Assembly (NCBI RefSeq): GCF_026339735.1
Contig: NZ_JAPEQG010000001.1
Coordinates: 3,410,001-3,474,000 of the forward strand
From: Streptomyces sp. NBC_01669
Lineage (GTDB): Bacteria > Actinomycetota > Actinomycetes > Streptomycetales > Streptomycetaceae
Reading direction: 5' to 3'
Length of the DNA stretch: 64,000 bases
The notes beneath the pieces were generated by a model. It was given only the letters and a program-made list of their open reading frames with translations, ran no database searches and was not told where the DNA came from. Below, one piece after another: positions 8,215 to 16,219 of the stretch. The translations under genes were made by a program, and so were the position numbers. Positions within the stretch are counted from its first letter, which is position 1. The number at the start of each line of letters is the position of its first letter.

Positions 8215-8949
8215 TCAGGCAGCCAGTCCGAGCGCGGCCATCCGCTTGGTGTGCGCCTCGGTGATCCGCGAGAACATCCGGCCGACCTCGGCCAGGTCGA
8301 ACCCGTCCGCCACGCCGCCCACCAGCATCGTCGACAGCGCGTCGCGGTCGGCGACCACCCGCTGGGCCTGGGAGAGCGCCTCACCCATCAGCCGTCGGGC
8401 CCACAGCGCGAGACGGCCGCCGACCCGCGGGTCGGCCTCGATCGCGGCGCGCACCTTCTCGACGGCGAAGTTGCCGTGGCCCGTGTCGTCCAGCACGGCG
8501 AGGACGAGCGAGCGGGTGTCCGAGTCGAGACGGGCGGCGACCTCACGGTAGAAGTCACTGGCGATCGAGTCGCCGACGTACGCCTTGACCAGACCCTCCA
8601 GCCAGTCCGACGGGGCAGTTTGGCGGTGGAAGTCGTCGAGCGCCTTGGCAAACGGCTCCATGGCCCCGGTCGGCTCGGTCTCGATCGCGGTCAGCCGGTC
8701 AGTCAACCGCTCGAAGTGATGGAATTCGGCGGACGCCATCTTTGCCAGCTCCGCCTTGTCGGCCAGCGTCGGCGCGAGTTTTGCGTCCTCGGCGAGCCGC
8801 TCGAAGGCCGCCAGCTCCCCGTACGCGAGTGCTCCCAGCAGATCCACGACCGCGGCACGGTACTGCGGCTCAGCGGATGCGGTGGCCCAGTCCTGGGCGG
8901 CGATTCCGGTGGGTGCGGGTGCTTCAGTAGCGTTGTCAGGCGTCTCCAT
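8215..8949 (-). CDS. Ferritin-like-fold protein
   Basis: A 244-residue, mostly helical soluble protein. It contains ferritin/MiaE-like helices with metal-ligand-like residues: YGELAAFERLAEDA, ASAEFHHFERLTDRL (an ExxH-type pair) and DDTGHGNFAVEKV. These resemble the carboxylate-bridged di-iron four-helix bundle. The C-terminal part is a second helical segment. ATG at 8947-8949 (METPDNATEAP) is chosen since the longer frame has a non-conserved leader. The gene is monocistronic and divergent from the DEAD-box helicase. Oxidase, hydroxylase or iron-handling activity is possible but not established. Confidence 0.85.
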   Translation of the reverse strand: METPDNATEAPAPTGIAAQDWATASAEPQYRAAVVDLLGALAYGELAAFERLAEDAKLAPTLADKAELAKMASAEFHHFERLTDRLTAIETEPTGAMEPFAKALDDFHRQTAPSDWLEGLVKAYVGDSIASDFYREVAARLDSDTRSLVLAVLDDTGHGNFAVEKVRAAIEADPRVGGRLALWARRLMGEALSQAQRVVADRDALSTMLVGGVADGFDLAEVGRMFSRITEAHTKRMAALGLAA

Positions 8950-9334
8950 GAACCGCAGAATAGCCCGCCCGTCGAAGGATGGAAGGGCCTGGTCAGCCGG
9001 TGACATCACACCGTTCCGATGAATTCGCCCAACACACATGCGCGAATCCGGGGTACAGTGGTATTGCGGCTACTGAGTATTTTGGATGTACCGGTGGCGC
9101 GAAATTGAATGAGGATGCCCGGTCGGTGGCCCGATCGGCTCCGACCCGACAGCCCTCCACGCGGGGCGTACACCACGTACGACCGCAGATGAGGGGCCCC
9201 CTCAGCGGCACGAGCGCTCGAGCGACGGCAGTGGTCCCGCGCCACCCGGCCCATCCACGGCCGGATGACCAACCCCGGCACGGTACGACCCCCAGCGTTC
9301 GCCTCGGACCGCGTCTCACAGAAGAGGCAGCACC
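8950..9334. other. Divergent promoter region between ferritin-like and helicase genes
   Basis: A 385-bp non-coding gap. The stretch 9040-9110 is noticeably richer in A/T than its surroundings and probably holds promoters; I could not pick a convincing -35/-10 pair. No gene was seen. Confidence 0.5.
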
Positions 9335-11269
9335 CTGACTACGTTCCGAGACCTCGGGATTCTTCCCGAGACGGCCGAGGCCCTTGAGGCCGTCGGCATT
9401 GTGTCCCCCTTTCCCATCCAGGAGATGACGCTCCCCGTCGCACTCTCCGGCTCCGACGTGATCGGACAGGCCAAGACCGGTACCGGCAAGACGCTCGGTT
9501 TCGGTCTTCCGCTGCTGGAGCGCGTCACCGTCCCCGCGGACGTCGAGGCGGGCCGGGCCAAGCCCGAACAGCTGACCGAGGCGCCGCAGGCACTGGTCGT
9601 CGTCCCCACGCGTGAGCTCTGCCAGCAGGTCACCAACGACCTGCTGACCGCCGGCAAGGTGCGTAACGTCCGCGTTCTCGCGATCTACGGCGGCCGTGCG
9701 TACGAGCCGCAGGTCGAGGCCCTGAAGAAGGGCGTCGACGTGATCGTCGGCACCCCGGGCCGCCTGCTCGACCTGGCCGGCCAGCGCAAGCTCGACCTGT
9801 CGCACGTGCGTGCCCTCGTCCTCGACGAGGCCGACGAGATGCTCGACCTGGGCTTCCTGCCCGACGTCGAGCGGATCATCACGATGCTGCCGCCGACCCG
9901 CCAGACGATGCTGTTCTCGGCGACCATGCCGGGTGCGGTCATCGGCCTCGCGCGGCGTTACATGTCGCAGCCGACGCACATCCGCGCCACCTCGCCCGAC
10001 GACGAGGGCGCGACCGTCGCCAACATCTCGCAGCACGTCTTCCGTGCCCACTCCATGGACAAGCCGGAGATGGTCTCGCGGATACTGCAGGCCAACGGCC
10101 GTGGGCTGGCGATGATCTTCTGCCGCACCAAGCGGACGGCAGCCGACATCGCCGAGCAGCTGGAGAAGCGCGGTTTCGCGTCCGGCGCGGTCCATGGCGA
10201 CCTCGGCCAGGGCGCCCGTGAGCAGGCGCTGCGCGCCTTCCGCAACGGCAAGGTGGACGTGCTCGTCTGCACCGATGTCGCGGCCCGCGGTATCGACGTC
10301 GAGGGCGTCACGCATGTCATCAACTACCAGTCGCCGGAGGACGAGAAGACCTACCTCCACCGCATCGGCCGGACCGGCCGTGCGGGCGCCAAGGGCATCG
10401 CGATCACGCTGGTCGACTGGGACGACATCCCGCGCTGGCAGCTGATCAACAAGGCCCTGGACCTGAAGTTCAACGACCCGGTCGAGACGTACTCCACGTC
10501 GCCGCACCTGTTCGAGGAGCTCGACATCCCGGCCGGCACCAAGGGTGTCCTGCCGCGCACCGAGCGGACCCGTGCGGGTCTGCGGGCCGAGGAGATCGAG
10601 GACCTGGGCGAGACGGGCGGCCGCGGCCGCAAGTCGTCCGCGCCGTCGGCTCCTGCCGTACGGGAGGAGCGGGCGCCGCGTACGCCGCGTCAGCGTCGTC
10701 GTACACGGGGCGGATCCACGCTCACGGAGGGCACTGCTGCCGCGGTGCCGGCGCCGGCCGTGGAGCCCGCGCCGGCTGCGGTGGCCGCGCCCGCCGCTGA
10801 CGCCCCGGTGGAGCCGCGCACGCCGCGCCGTCGTCGCCGTACGCGGGTCGCGGTCCAGGATGTCGCGGGCGAGGCCGCGGTGGCCCTGGCGGAGGCTCCG
10901 GCCGTCGTCGGGACACCGGCCGTCGAGGCGGAGGCCGAGGCCAAGCCGCGTCGCCGTCGGGCCCGCACCGTCACCAAGCCTGCGGACGAGGTCGACTTCC
11001 AGATCGCGCCCATGGCCGAGCCGGTGGTGGAGGCGAAGACGGTGACGAAGCCGCGGCGCCGCGCCCGGATCGTCGCCAAGCCGGCCGAGGACGAGGTCGA
11101 CTTCCAGATCGCGCCGATCGCCGAGCCCGAGCCGGAGAGGCCGCGTCGGCGGACGCGGGCCGCGGCGAAGCCGAAGGCGGAGACCGTGGTGGAGGTTCCG
11201 GTCGCGGAGGGCGAGGCCAAGCCGCGGAGGCGGCGGGCGCCGCGTACTGCGGCCAGGACCGAGGGCTGA
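9335..11269 (+). CDS. DEAD-box ATP-dependent RNA helicase
   Basis: About 644 residues. Motifs in order: Q motif (GIVSPFPIQ), I (AKTGTGKT), Ia (VPTRELC), II (DEAD), III (SAT), IV-V (IFCRTKRTAADIA, VCTDVAARGID), VI (HRIGRTGR). After the RecA domains comes an Arg/Ala-rich low-complexity tail with repeats of RTPRRRRRTR and DEVDFQIAP, probably an RNA-binding extension. The conserved Phe 17 residues before the Q motif lies upstream of the first standard start (GTG 9401). The matching N-terminus (TTFRDLGILPETAEAL) begins after CTG at 9335, which has GAAGAGG seven bases upstream; no ATG, GTG or TTG occurs in frame between a stop at 9266 and 9335. I therefore use the CTG. Confidence 0.9.
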   Translation: MTTFRDLGILPETAEALEAVGIVSPFPIQEMTLPVALSGSDVIGQAKTGTGKTLGFGLPLLERVTVPADVEAGRAKPEQLTEAPQALVVVPTRELCQQVTNDLLTAGKVRNVRVLAIYGGRAYEPQVEALKKGVDVIVGTPGRLLDLAGQRKLDLSHVRALVLDEADEMLDLGFLPDVERIITMLPPTRQTMLFSATMPGAVIGLARRYMSQPTHIRATSPDDEGATVANISQHVFRAHSMDKPEMVSRILQANGRGLAMIFCRTKRTAADIAEQLEKRGFASGAVHGDLGQGAREQALRAFRNGKVDVLVCTDVAARGIDVEGVTHVINYQSPEDEKTYLHRIGRTGRAGAKGIAITLVDWDDIPRWQLINKALDLKFNDPVETYSTSPHLFEELDIPAGTKGVLPRTERTRAGLRAEEIEDLGETGGRGRKSSAPSAPAVREERAPRTPRQRRRTRGGSTLTEGTAAAVPAPAVEPAPAAVAAPAADAPVEPRTPRRRRRTRVAVQDVAGEAAVALAEAPAVVGTPAVEAEAEAKPRRRRARTVTKPADEVDFQIAPMAEPVVEAKTVTKPRRRARIVAKPAEDEVDFQIAPIAEPEPERPRRRTRAAAKPKAETVVEVPVAEGEAKPRRRRAPRTAARTEG

Positions 11270-11340
11270 GCACACGCCGATGGTCGTTCGGGGCTCCGCC
11301 CCGGACCCCGCTCCTCGATTGCCGGAGGGGCTTGATCGTG

Positions 11341-11376
11341 CCGGACGGGCTTGAGGACATCCTCAGGCCCGTCCGG
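11341..11376 (+). terminator. Terminator after the helicase gene
   Basis: A 16-bp inverted repeat (11341-11356 with 11361-11376; one G-T pair) and loop ACAT. A shorter GC-only hairpin (cggggctccgccccg) precedes it at about 11290. Confidence 0.7.
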
Positions 11377-11400
11377 TGTGTGAGGACATAGCCTCGTGTC

Positions 11401-12240
11401 ATGAGTCGGCCGCCCACCTTCATCCCGCCCTTCTGCACCCGCGCCCACGCGCTGCCCACCGCGCGCGGGGCCTTCGCCGTGCTGGATGCCTCGCCGCCCA
11501 CCGAACCGCGCGGCACCGCCCTTCTGCTGCCCGGATACATGGGCAGCAAGGAGGACTTCATCGCGCTCCTCGAACCGCTCTCCGCCGCTGGATACCGCAT
11601 CGTCGCCGCCGACGGACGCGGGCAGTACGAGACAGATGGAACGGACCGCCAGGAAGCCTATGAGCAAAGCGAGTTGGCCCGTGATGTGCTCGCGCAGGCC
11701 GACGCACTCGGTGGCTCCGTGCATCTTCTCGGCCACTCGCTCGGCGGGCAGATCGCCCGCGCCGCCGTCCTGCTCGACGCCTCACCGTTCCGTTCGTTGA
11801 CGCTGATGTCCTCCGGTCCCGCCCAGGTGGTCGAGGCTCAGCAGCTCAAGGTGAAGATGCTCGGCGACGCGCTCGCGACGCTGAGCATGGCCGAGGTGTG
11901 GGACGCGATGCGCGCCCTCGACCCGCCCGAGGACGCTGCGGCAGCGGACGGCGAGGGGCTGCGCCGGCGCTGGCTGCGCCACCGTCCCGCCCAGCTGATC
12001 GCCACCGGGCGGCAGCTGGCGACGGAGCCGGACCGGGTGGCCGAACTCGCCGCCGTACCGCTGCCCGTCCATGTGCTCTCCGGCGAGCGCGACGACACCT
12101 GGCCGGTGCCGTTGCTCGACGAGATGGCGCAGCGGCTCGGCGCGCACCGCAGCCGGATCGCGGGCGCCGAGCACTCCCCCAACACGGACCGCCCGGAGCA
12201 GACCGCTGTCGCGCTGGCCGCCTTCTGGGACGGCGTGTAA
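11401..12240 (+). CDS. Alpha/beta-fold hydrolase
   Basis: A 279-residue alpha/beta hydrolase. The oxyanion region is LLLPGYMGSKEDF, the nucleophile elbow GHSLGG, the acid in LSGERDDTWP and the His in AGAEHSPNTDRPEQT. The triad is therefore complete. ATG start; weak ribosome binding site. It is followed by a MITE-like repeat copy and converges with the NYN-domain gene. Substrate cannot be inferred; lipase/esterase-like or haloperoxidase-like members share this pattern. Confidence 0.88.
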   Translation: MSRPPTFIPPFCTRAHALPTARGAFAVLDASPPTEPRGTALLLPGYMGSKEDFIALLEPLSAAGYRIVAADGRGQYETDGTDRQEAYEQSELARDVLAQADALGGSVHLLGHSLGGQIARAAVLLDASPFRSLTLMSSGPAQVVEAQQLKVKMLGDALATLSMAEVWDAMRALDPPEDAAAADGEGLRRRWLRHRPAQLIATGRQLATEPDRVAELAAVPLPVHVLSGERDDTWPVPLLDEMAQRLGAHRSRIAGAEHSPNTDRPEQTAVALAAFWDGV

Positions 12241-12293
12241 CGACCCGACCCACTCGCTGTCGTGCACCAGGTCGTAAGAGCCTGTCGGGTGAC

Positions 12294-12397
12294 CTCTGGC
12301 GGAACAGCGCGCGGCGCCGGATGCGGTACATCGCAGGGCGGCGAGGTGCCGTGGCTGTCGTCGTGCGCCCGTCAGGGATGACGGGACAGCCCTTGGC
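12294..12397 (+). repeat. MITE-like intergenic repeat, copy 1 (internally deleted)
   Basis: This segment matches, in opposite orientation, the segment 20228-20380 over nearly its whole length (shared blocks: ctggcggaac, cggatgcggtacatcgca, gcggcgaggtgccgt, ctgtcgtcgtgcgcccgtca, gggatgacggg, cccttggc). It lacks about 50 bp found in the middle of copy 2. It fills the gap between two convergent genes and ends exactly at the stop codon of the NYN gene. Confidence 0.85.
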
Positions 12398-13285
12398 TCA
12401 GTACTGCGCCTGCAGGTGCTGCCAGAAGCCGTCGCGCAGCGCCCGGCGCAGATGGGCGTGGCCGCGCAGCGAGTGCTGGAGCAGCCGTTCGGCCTCGACC
12501 AGCAGATCCTGGTCCACGGAGCCCGGCAGGTAGGGGTGTCCGGGCAGCAGGTCGGCGAGGGCGTCGCGGCCGCGGGCGGAGAGCCAGGTGGCGGCGATCT
12601 GCGCGCCGACGAAGCGGACGTCCTCGCGAGAGGGGGCCGGGGTGTCGTCCTCGTACGTGGTGACGGGGCGTCTGGTGACATACGGGCGGCAGAAGTCCAG
12701 GTCGAAGGTGCGCTGGCTGTCGACCTCCCAGAGCAGCGGTTCGGCCTGGTTGCGCCCTTCGCCCGCCTCGATGCCCCAGAGGTGGACCCGGGCCCCGTAC
12801 CCCTGCGCCGCCTCGACCGCGGACACCAGGTCCTCGTCGCCGCCGACGAGCGCCGCGTCGCTGATCGCGCGGTGCCGGGCGAGGGATTCGAGGTCGGTGC
12901 GGATGAGTGAGTCGACGCCCTTCTGCTGGTTGTTGGCGTTGAGGTTGCCGAGTCTGACCTTGACGTCGGGAAGTTCGGCGATGGACTGCTGCTCGACCGT
13001 GTGGATCCGGCGCCTGGCCCCGTCGTACCAGTACACGCGCAGAAGTCTGCTGTCCGCGAAGATGGTGCGGGCCTTGTCGATGAAGGCCTCGATCAACCCT
13101 TCCGCGTCGAGATCGAAGGAGCGCCGGTCCTCCGTGCCGGTGACGAGCAGCCCGGCCGCGGCGTACACATAGCCCGCGTCCACGAAGATCGCGTGGGTCG
13201 AGGGGGTTTTGGACACCTCGGCGAGCATGCGCTGGAGCAGCTCGTTGGTGCGGTCCAGGCGTTCGCCGATCTGCGCCTCGTTCAT
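12398..13285 (-). CDS. NYN-domain (PIN-like) putative ribonuclease
   Basis: A 295-residue protein. The N-terminus starts with a short helix, then the NYN/PIN-like fold: THAIFVDAGYVYAAAG (first catalytic Asp), VYWYDGARRR, KGVDSLIRTDLESLARHR and AALVGGDEDLVSAVEAAQGY (second acidic cluster GGDEDL). These acidic clusters match the metal-binding site of the family, which includes LabA-type nucleases. A C-terminal helical domain of about 90 residues follows. ATG at 13283-13285. It stands alone, convergent with the hydrolase and divergent from a small ORF at 13496. RNA processing is inferred from the family only. Confidence 0.87.
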   Translation of the reverse strand: MNEAQIGERLDRTNELLQRMLAEVSKTPSTHAIFVDAGYVYAAAGLLVTGTEDRRSFDLDAEGLIEAFIDKARTIFADSRLLRVYWYDGARRRIHTVEQQSIAELPDVKVRLGNLNANNQQKGVDSLIRTDLESLARHRAISDAALVGGDEDLVSAVEAAQGYGARVHLWGIEAGEGRNQAEPLLWEVDSQRTFDLDFCRPYVTRRPVTTYEDDTPAPSREDVRFVGAQIAATWLSARGRDALADLLPGHPYLPGSVDQDLLVEAERLLQHSLRGHAHLRRALRDGFWQHLQAQY

Positions 13286-13495
13286 GCGGACCTCATTGTC
13301 CGCGCATGGCCGATTTCCCGCTGGTACTTAGACATCCAAAAAATTTCCTTAGCGTAGGGAATGTTTGCTGGTGGCAAGCCGTTGTACACCCTGTGGAGCG
13401 CGGGACGCCGATGTCCGACGCTCCACATCCTTGCGGACGGGTCACCCGTCCTCCCAGTAGTTCTCCAGCAGGAGGATCAGACGAAGGGAAGCCCT

Positions 13496-13648
13496 ATGCG
13501 CTTCGAGATCATGCGACTCGACGATGTCGACGGTACCGCCGTGGACAGCACCGTCGTGGACGCCGCCTCCGTCAACCGGATCGTGCAGCAGGCCGCTTCG
13601 ATAGGCCAGCGCATCTATATCCGCCCGGCCGAGAACTCGGCTTCGTAA
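13496..13648 (+). CDS. Conserved 50-residue protein
   Basis: A short gene starting at ATG 13496-13498 with GAAGGGAA seven bases upstream, encoding 50 residues (MRFEIMRLDDVDGTAVDSTV at the N-terminus, RIYIRPAENSAS at the C-terminus). Codon third positions are strongly G/C. It looks like two beta strands and a helix (AASVNRIVQQAASIGQ). A strong terminator follows. I recall similar short proteins in Streptomyces; function is unknown. Confidence 0.75.
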   Translation: MRFEIMRLDDVDGTAVDSTVVDAASVNRIVQQAASIGQRIYIRPAENSAS

Positions 13649-13672
13649 CGCCTCACCGACGTACAAAGACGA

Positions 13673-13707
13673 AGCGCCCCCGCACGGACGGTCCGTACGG
13701 GGGCGCT
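13673..13707. terminator. Bidirectional terminator
   Basis: A 17-bp inverted repeat with one mismatch (13673-13689 with 13691-13707) between the convergent 50-residue gene and marC-like gene. Confidence 0.8.
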
Positions 13708-13725
13708 GTGGTGTCCGGGGCGGCG

Positions 13726-14331
13726 TCAGGAGTTCTGGATGACCTGGGTGACGCCGTTGATGATCTGCTGCACGGCGATGGCCGAGAGCATCATTCCCGC
13801 GAGCCTCGTCACCAGGACGACGCCGCCGTCCTTGATCACCCTGATGATCAGCAGCGAGTAGCGCATGGTCAGCCAGAGCACGAGGTGCATGGCGACGATC
13901 GCCGTCCAGACCGAGACCTGACTCCCGAAGCTGTCGGCGTGCTGCACCGCGAGGATCACCGAGACGATCGCGCCGGGGCCGGCGAGCAGCGGCATTCCCA
14001 GCGGCACGAGCGCGACGTTGACATCCTTCGTCTGCGTCGGTTCGTCGGTCTTGCCGGTCAGCAGATCGAGTGCGATCAGCAGCAGGAGCAGCCCGCCCGC
14101 GATCATCAGGGCGGGGACGGAGACATGCAGATAGTCGAGGATCTGCTGGCCGAGCACACCGAAGACGGCTATCACGCCGAAGGCGACGGCAACCGCCTGG
14201 AGCGCCATCCTGCGCTGCATCTTGGCGGGCCGGCCTGCGGTGAGGGCGAGGAAGATCGGGGTGATTCCGGGTGGATCCATAATCACAAAAAGCGTGAGAA
14301 ATAGGGATCCGAAGACAGCAACGTCGAACAC
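13726..14331 (-). CDS. MarC-family integral membrane protein
   Basis: A 201-residue protein with six membrane helices, matching the MarC family in length and motifs: FVIMDPPGITPIFLAL near the N-terminus and PLGMPLLAGPGAIVSVIL in the centre (the repeated NP/PG family motif). GTG at 14329-14331 is used since it gives a standard family N-terminus (VFDVAVFGSLFL); an AAGG sequence is just upstream. Family function is unsettled; the old link to multiple antibiotic resistance has been withdrawn for the E. coli member. It lies downstream of the PHP gene on the same strand. Confidence 0.9.
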   Translation of the reverse strand: MFDVAVFGSLFLTLFVIMDPPGITPIFLALTAGRPAKMQRRMALQAVAVAFGVIAVFGVLGQQILDYLHVSVPALMIAGGLLLLLIALDLLTGKTDEPTQTKDVNVALVPLGMPLLAGPGAIVSVILAVQHADSFGSQVSVWTAIVAMHLVLWLTMRYSLLIIRVIKDGGVVLVTRLAGMMLSAIAVQQIINGVTQVIQNS

Positions 14332-14444
14332 AGTGAGGCCTTGCGAGAAGAGAGCGGGTCGAGACGGGACGTGCGCAGCCCGCAGCCGTGAGCGGCCGGG
14401 CGCGCGAGAAGAGGTGACGAGGGGCGAGAGGCGCGGACAGGCGC

Positions 14445-15311
14445 TTACGCGTTGCGGGGCCCGCCGGCGCCCGGCACCGGGAAGGCTCCCGTGGCGCGCC
14501 GGGTGATCTCGCCGTAGATCTCCGGGTCGGTGGTGTACTCGCCGAGCTGTACGGTCTTCCGGCTGCCGTGGTAGTCGCTGGAGCCGGTGGCGAGGAGCCC
14601 CAGTTCCTTGGCGAGCCCGCGCAGCCGGGCCCTGGTCGGCTCGTCGTGGTCCATGTGGTCGACCTCGATGCCGTCGAGGCCCGCGGCGGCGAGCCGCGCG
14701 ATGGCCGCCTCGGGCACCACTTCGCCGCGCTTGACGGCGAGCGGGTGGGCGAAGACGGTGACGCCACCGGCGGCCTTGACCAGCCGGATCGCGTCGAACG
14801 GGTCGAGCTCGTGCTTCTGTGCGTAGGCGCGTCCGCCGTCCGCGAGCCACTCGGGCGTGAAGGCGTCGGAGACCGTCTCGACGACGCCGAGCTCGACGAG
14901 CGCGGTGGCGATGTGCGGCCTGCCGACCGAGCCGCCCCCCGCGATCCGGGCGACCTGCTGCCACTCGACCGGGACGCCGAGCTCCTGGAGCTTGCGGACC
15001 ATGGTCTGTGCGCGCGGCACCCGGTCGTCCCGTACCAGCTCGCGTTCGCGTGCCAGTTCCGGCTCGTCGGGGTCGAAGAGGTACGCGAGCATGTGCAGCC
15101 CCACACCATCGACCCGGCAGGAGAGCTCGGCGCCGGTGACGAGGGTGAGGCCCTCGGGGAGCGCGGCAATCGCCTCGGCATGGCCTCGGGCGGTGTCGTG
15201 GTCGGTGAGGGCGACGACATCGAGGCCCGCGGCGGCGGCGTTCCGCACCAGCTCCGCGGGGCTGTCCGTGCCGTCCGAGGCGGTGGAGTGGGTGTGCAGG
15301 TCGATGCGCAC
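14445..15311 (-). CDS. PHP-domain phosphoesterase
   Basis: A 288-residue PHP-family metal-dependent phosphoesterase. The N-terminal motif RIDLHTHSTASDGT supplies metal-binding HxH, ALTDHDT gives motif II, GAELSC motif III and FAHPLA plus GSSDYHG the C-terminal metal ligands. This arrangement is the one seen in stand-alone PHP proteins such as the RNase AM / nucleotide 3',5'-bisphosphatase group. ATG start at 15311. About 110 bp separate it from the MarC gene downstream. Activity on oligonucleotide or nucleotide bisphosphates is inferred from the family. Confidence 0.88.
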   Translation of the reverse strand: MRIDLHTHSTASDGTDSPAELVRNAAAAGLDVVALTDHDTARGHAEAIAALPEGLTLVTGAELSCRVDGVGLHMLAYLFDPDEPELARERELVRDDRVPRAQTMVRKLQELGVPVEWQQVARIAGGGSVGRPHIATALVELGVVETVSDAFTPEWLADGGRAYAQKHELDPFDAIRLVKAAGGVTVFAHPLAVKRGEVVPEAAIARLAAAGLDGIEVDHMDHDEPTRARLRGLAKELGLLATGSSDYHGSRKTVQLGEYTTDPEIYGEITRRATGAFPVPGAGGPRNA

Positions 15312-15417
15312 GACGCGTACTCCAGTGCTCGCAGCCGGACGGGGGGACGCCCAAGGATAACCGGCATTCGAACAGCGCCCGGCCGGTCACGACGACGCCC
15401 GGGCGCGCGTGGGGCGG

Positions 15418-16062
15418 TCAGGGCCGGTCGAGCAGCCGTGGTGTGAGCGCCCCGCACGGCACGAGTTCGGCCTCCGCCCCGGCCTCGCGCAGATCGGTCA
15501 GTATCAGTTCGTCGTACATCAGCAGCCCGGACTGCTCGGGCCAGACGACCGCCCAGAGCCAGAGCCCGCGCGCCTCACCGGCGAAGACCGCCCGGTCCTC
15601 GGGGGCGCCCTTGACGTGCCAGAGCGAGGTGGGGCGTCCGGCGGCCAGCACCTTGGCGTCGGGAGGTCCGTCGACATGGAGGTAGGGGCCGGGGTCGGGG
15701 CCGTCGATCCCGGCGTAGCGCGCACCGAGTCCGACCCCCAGCTCCTCGGCGACGAGCAGCAGCTCGCCCATACCGCCGAGTGGACCGGGGCCCGAGCAGG
15801 CGACGACGGTGGCGCGGCCGCCGCTGCGGTCGTCGCCCGCGTACGAGACACCGGTGAACAGCCAGCCGACCGGCAGCGGCCAGGGCATCCACACCGGCAC
15901 CCTGGCGCGGGCCACCACCACCCCGAGCGCCTCGACGCTGGGCGGGATCACCGGCTGCAGCGGATACACGGCGCCATGCACCGCGCACTGCCAGGTATCG
16001 GCGAAAAGACCGGGCGCCCTGACCCGGCCTCCGCACTTCGGGCAACTGGGTTCGCCCCTCAT
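15418..16062 (-). CDS. DUF6758 family protein with N-terminal zinc ribbon
   Basis: About 214 residues. The N-terminus MRGEPSCPKCGGRVRAPGLF and the following WQCAVHG supply CxxC and CxxxH metal ligands, so a small zinc ribbon is likely. The rest is a mixed alpha/beta domain with a conserved VPVWMPWPLPVGWLFTGVSY segment. ATG at 16060-16062 is preferred; an in-frame TTG nine bases earlier lies too close to the GGAGG site. The gene is convergent in none; it is divergent from the MFS transporter. Function unknown. Confidence 0.83.
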   Translation of the reverse strand: MRGEPSCPKCGGRVRAPGLFADTWQCAVHGAVYPLQPVIPPSVEALGVVVARARVPVWMPWPLPVGWLFTGVSYAGDDRSGGRATVVACSGPGPLGGMGELLLVAEELGVGLGARYAGIDGPDPGPYLHVDGPPDAKVLAAGRPTSLWHVKGAPEDRAVFAGEARGLWLWAVVWPEQSGLLMYDELILTDLREAGAEAELVPCGALTPRLLDRP

Positions 16063-16129
16063 AGCGACCAACGGTCCTCCCCGGCTGTCGTCGCGTCAAG
16101 GACGATCACCCGTCCGCAGCGTGGCTCCC

Positions 16130-16200
16130 ATCAGGGAGATTAGATGTAACTTGCAGCCATTAGCTTCTCTAACTTATTCTGTGCATAACGCATCGATCTA
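16130..16200 (+). promoter_or_regulatory. A/T-rich promoter/operator region with direct repeats upstream of the MFS gene
   Basis: In a genome above 70% GC this 70-bp stretch is about half A/T. It contains the half-sites ATTAG...TAACTT twice in the same orientation (16138-16152 and 16159-16175), about 20 bp apart. This looks like a promoter with a repeated regulator-binding site; the regulator is not identifiable. Confidence 0.45.
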
Positions 16201-16219
16201 ATGGAGAGCGGGAAGACCC

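Noticed and set aside
7587..8384. 265-codon minus-strand frame
   Set aside because: Crosses a strong terminator and two plus-strand genes; composition is that of a shadow frame.
11290..11305. GGGGCTCCGCCCC hairpin as a distinct regulatory element
   Set aside because: This is a very common GC-rich hairpin in Streptomyces intergenic DNA; it is best seen as part of the terminator region after the helicase gene.
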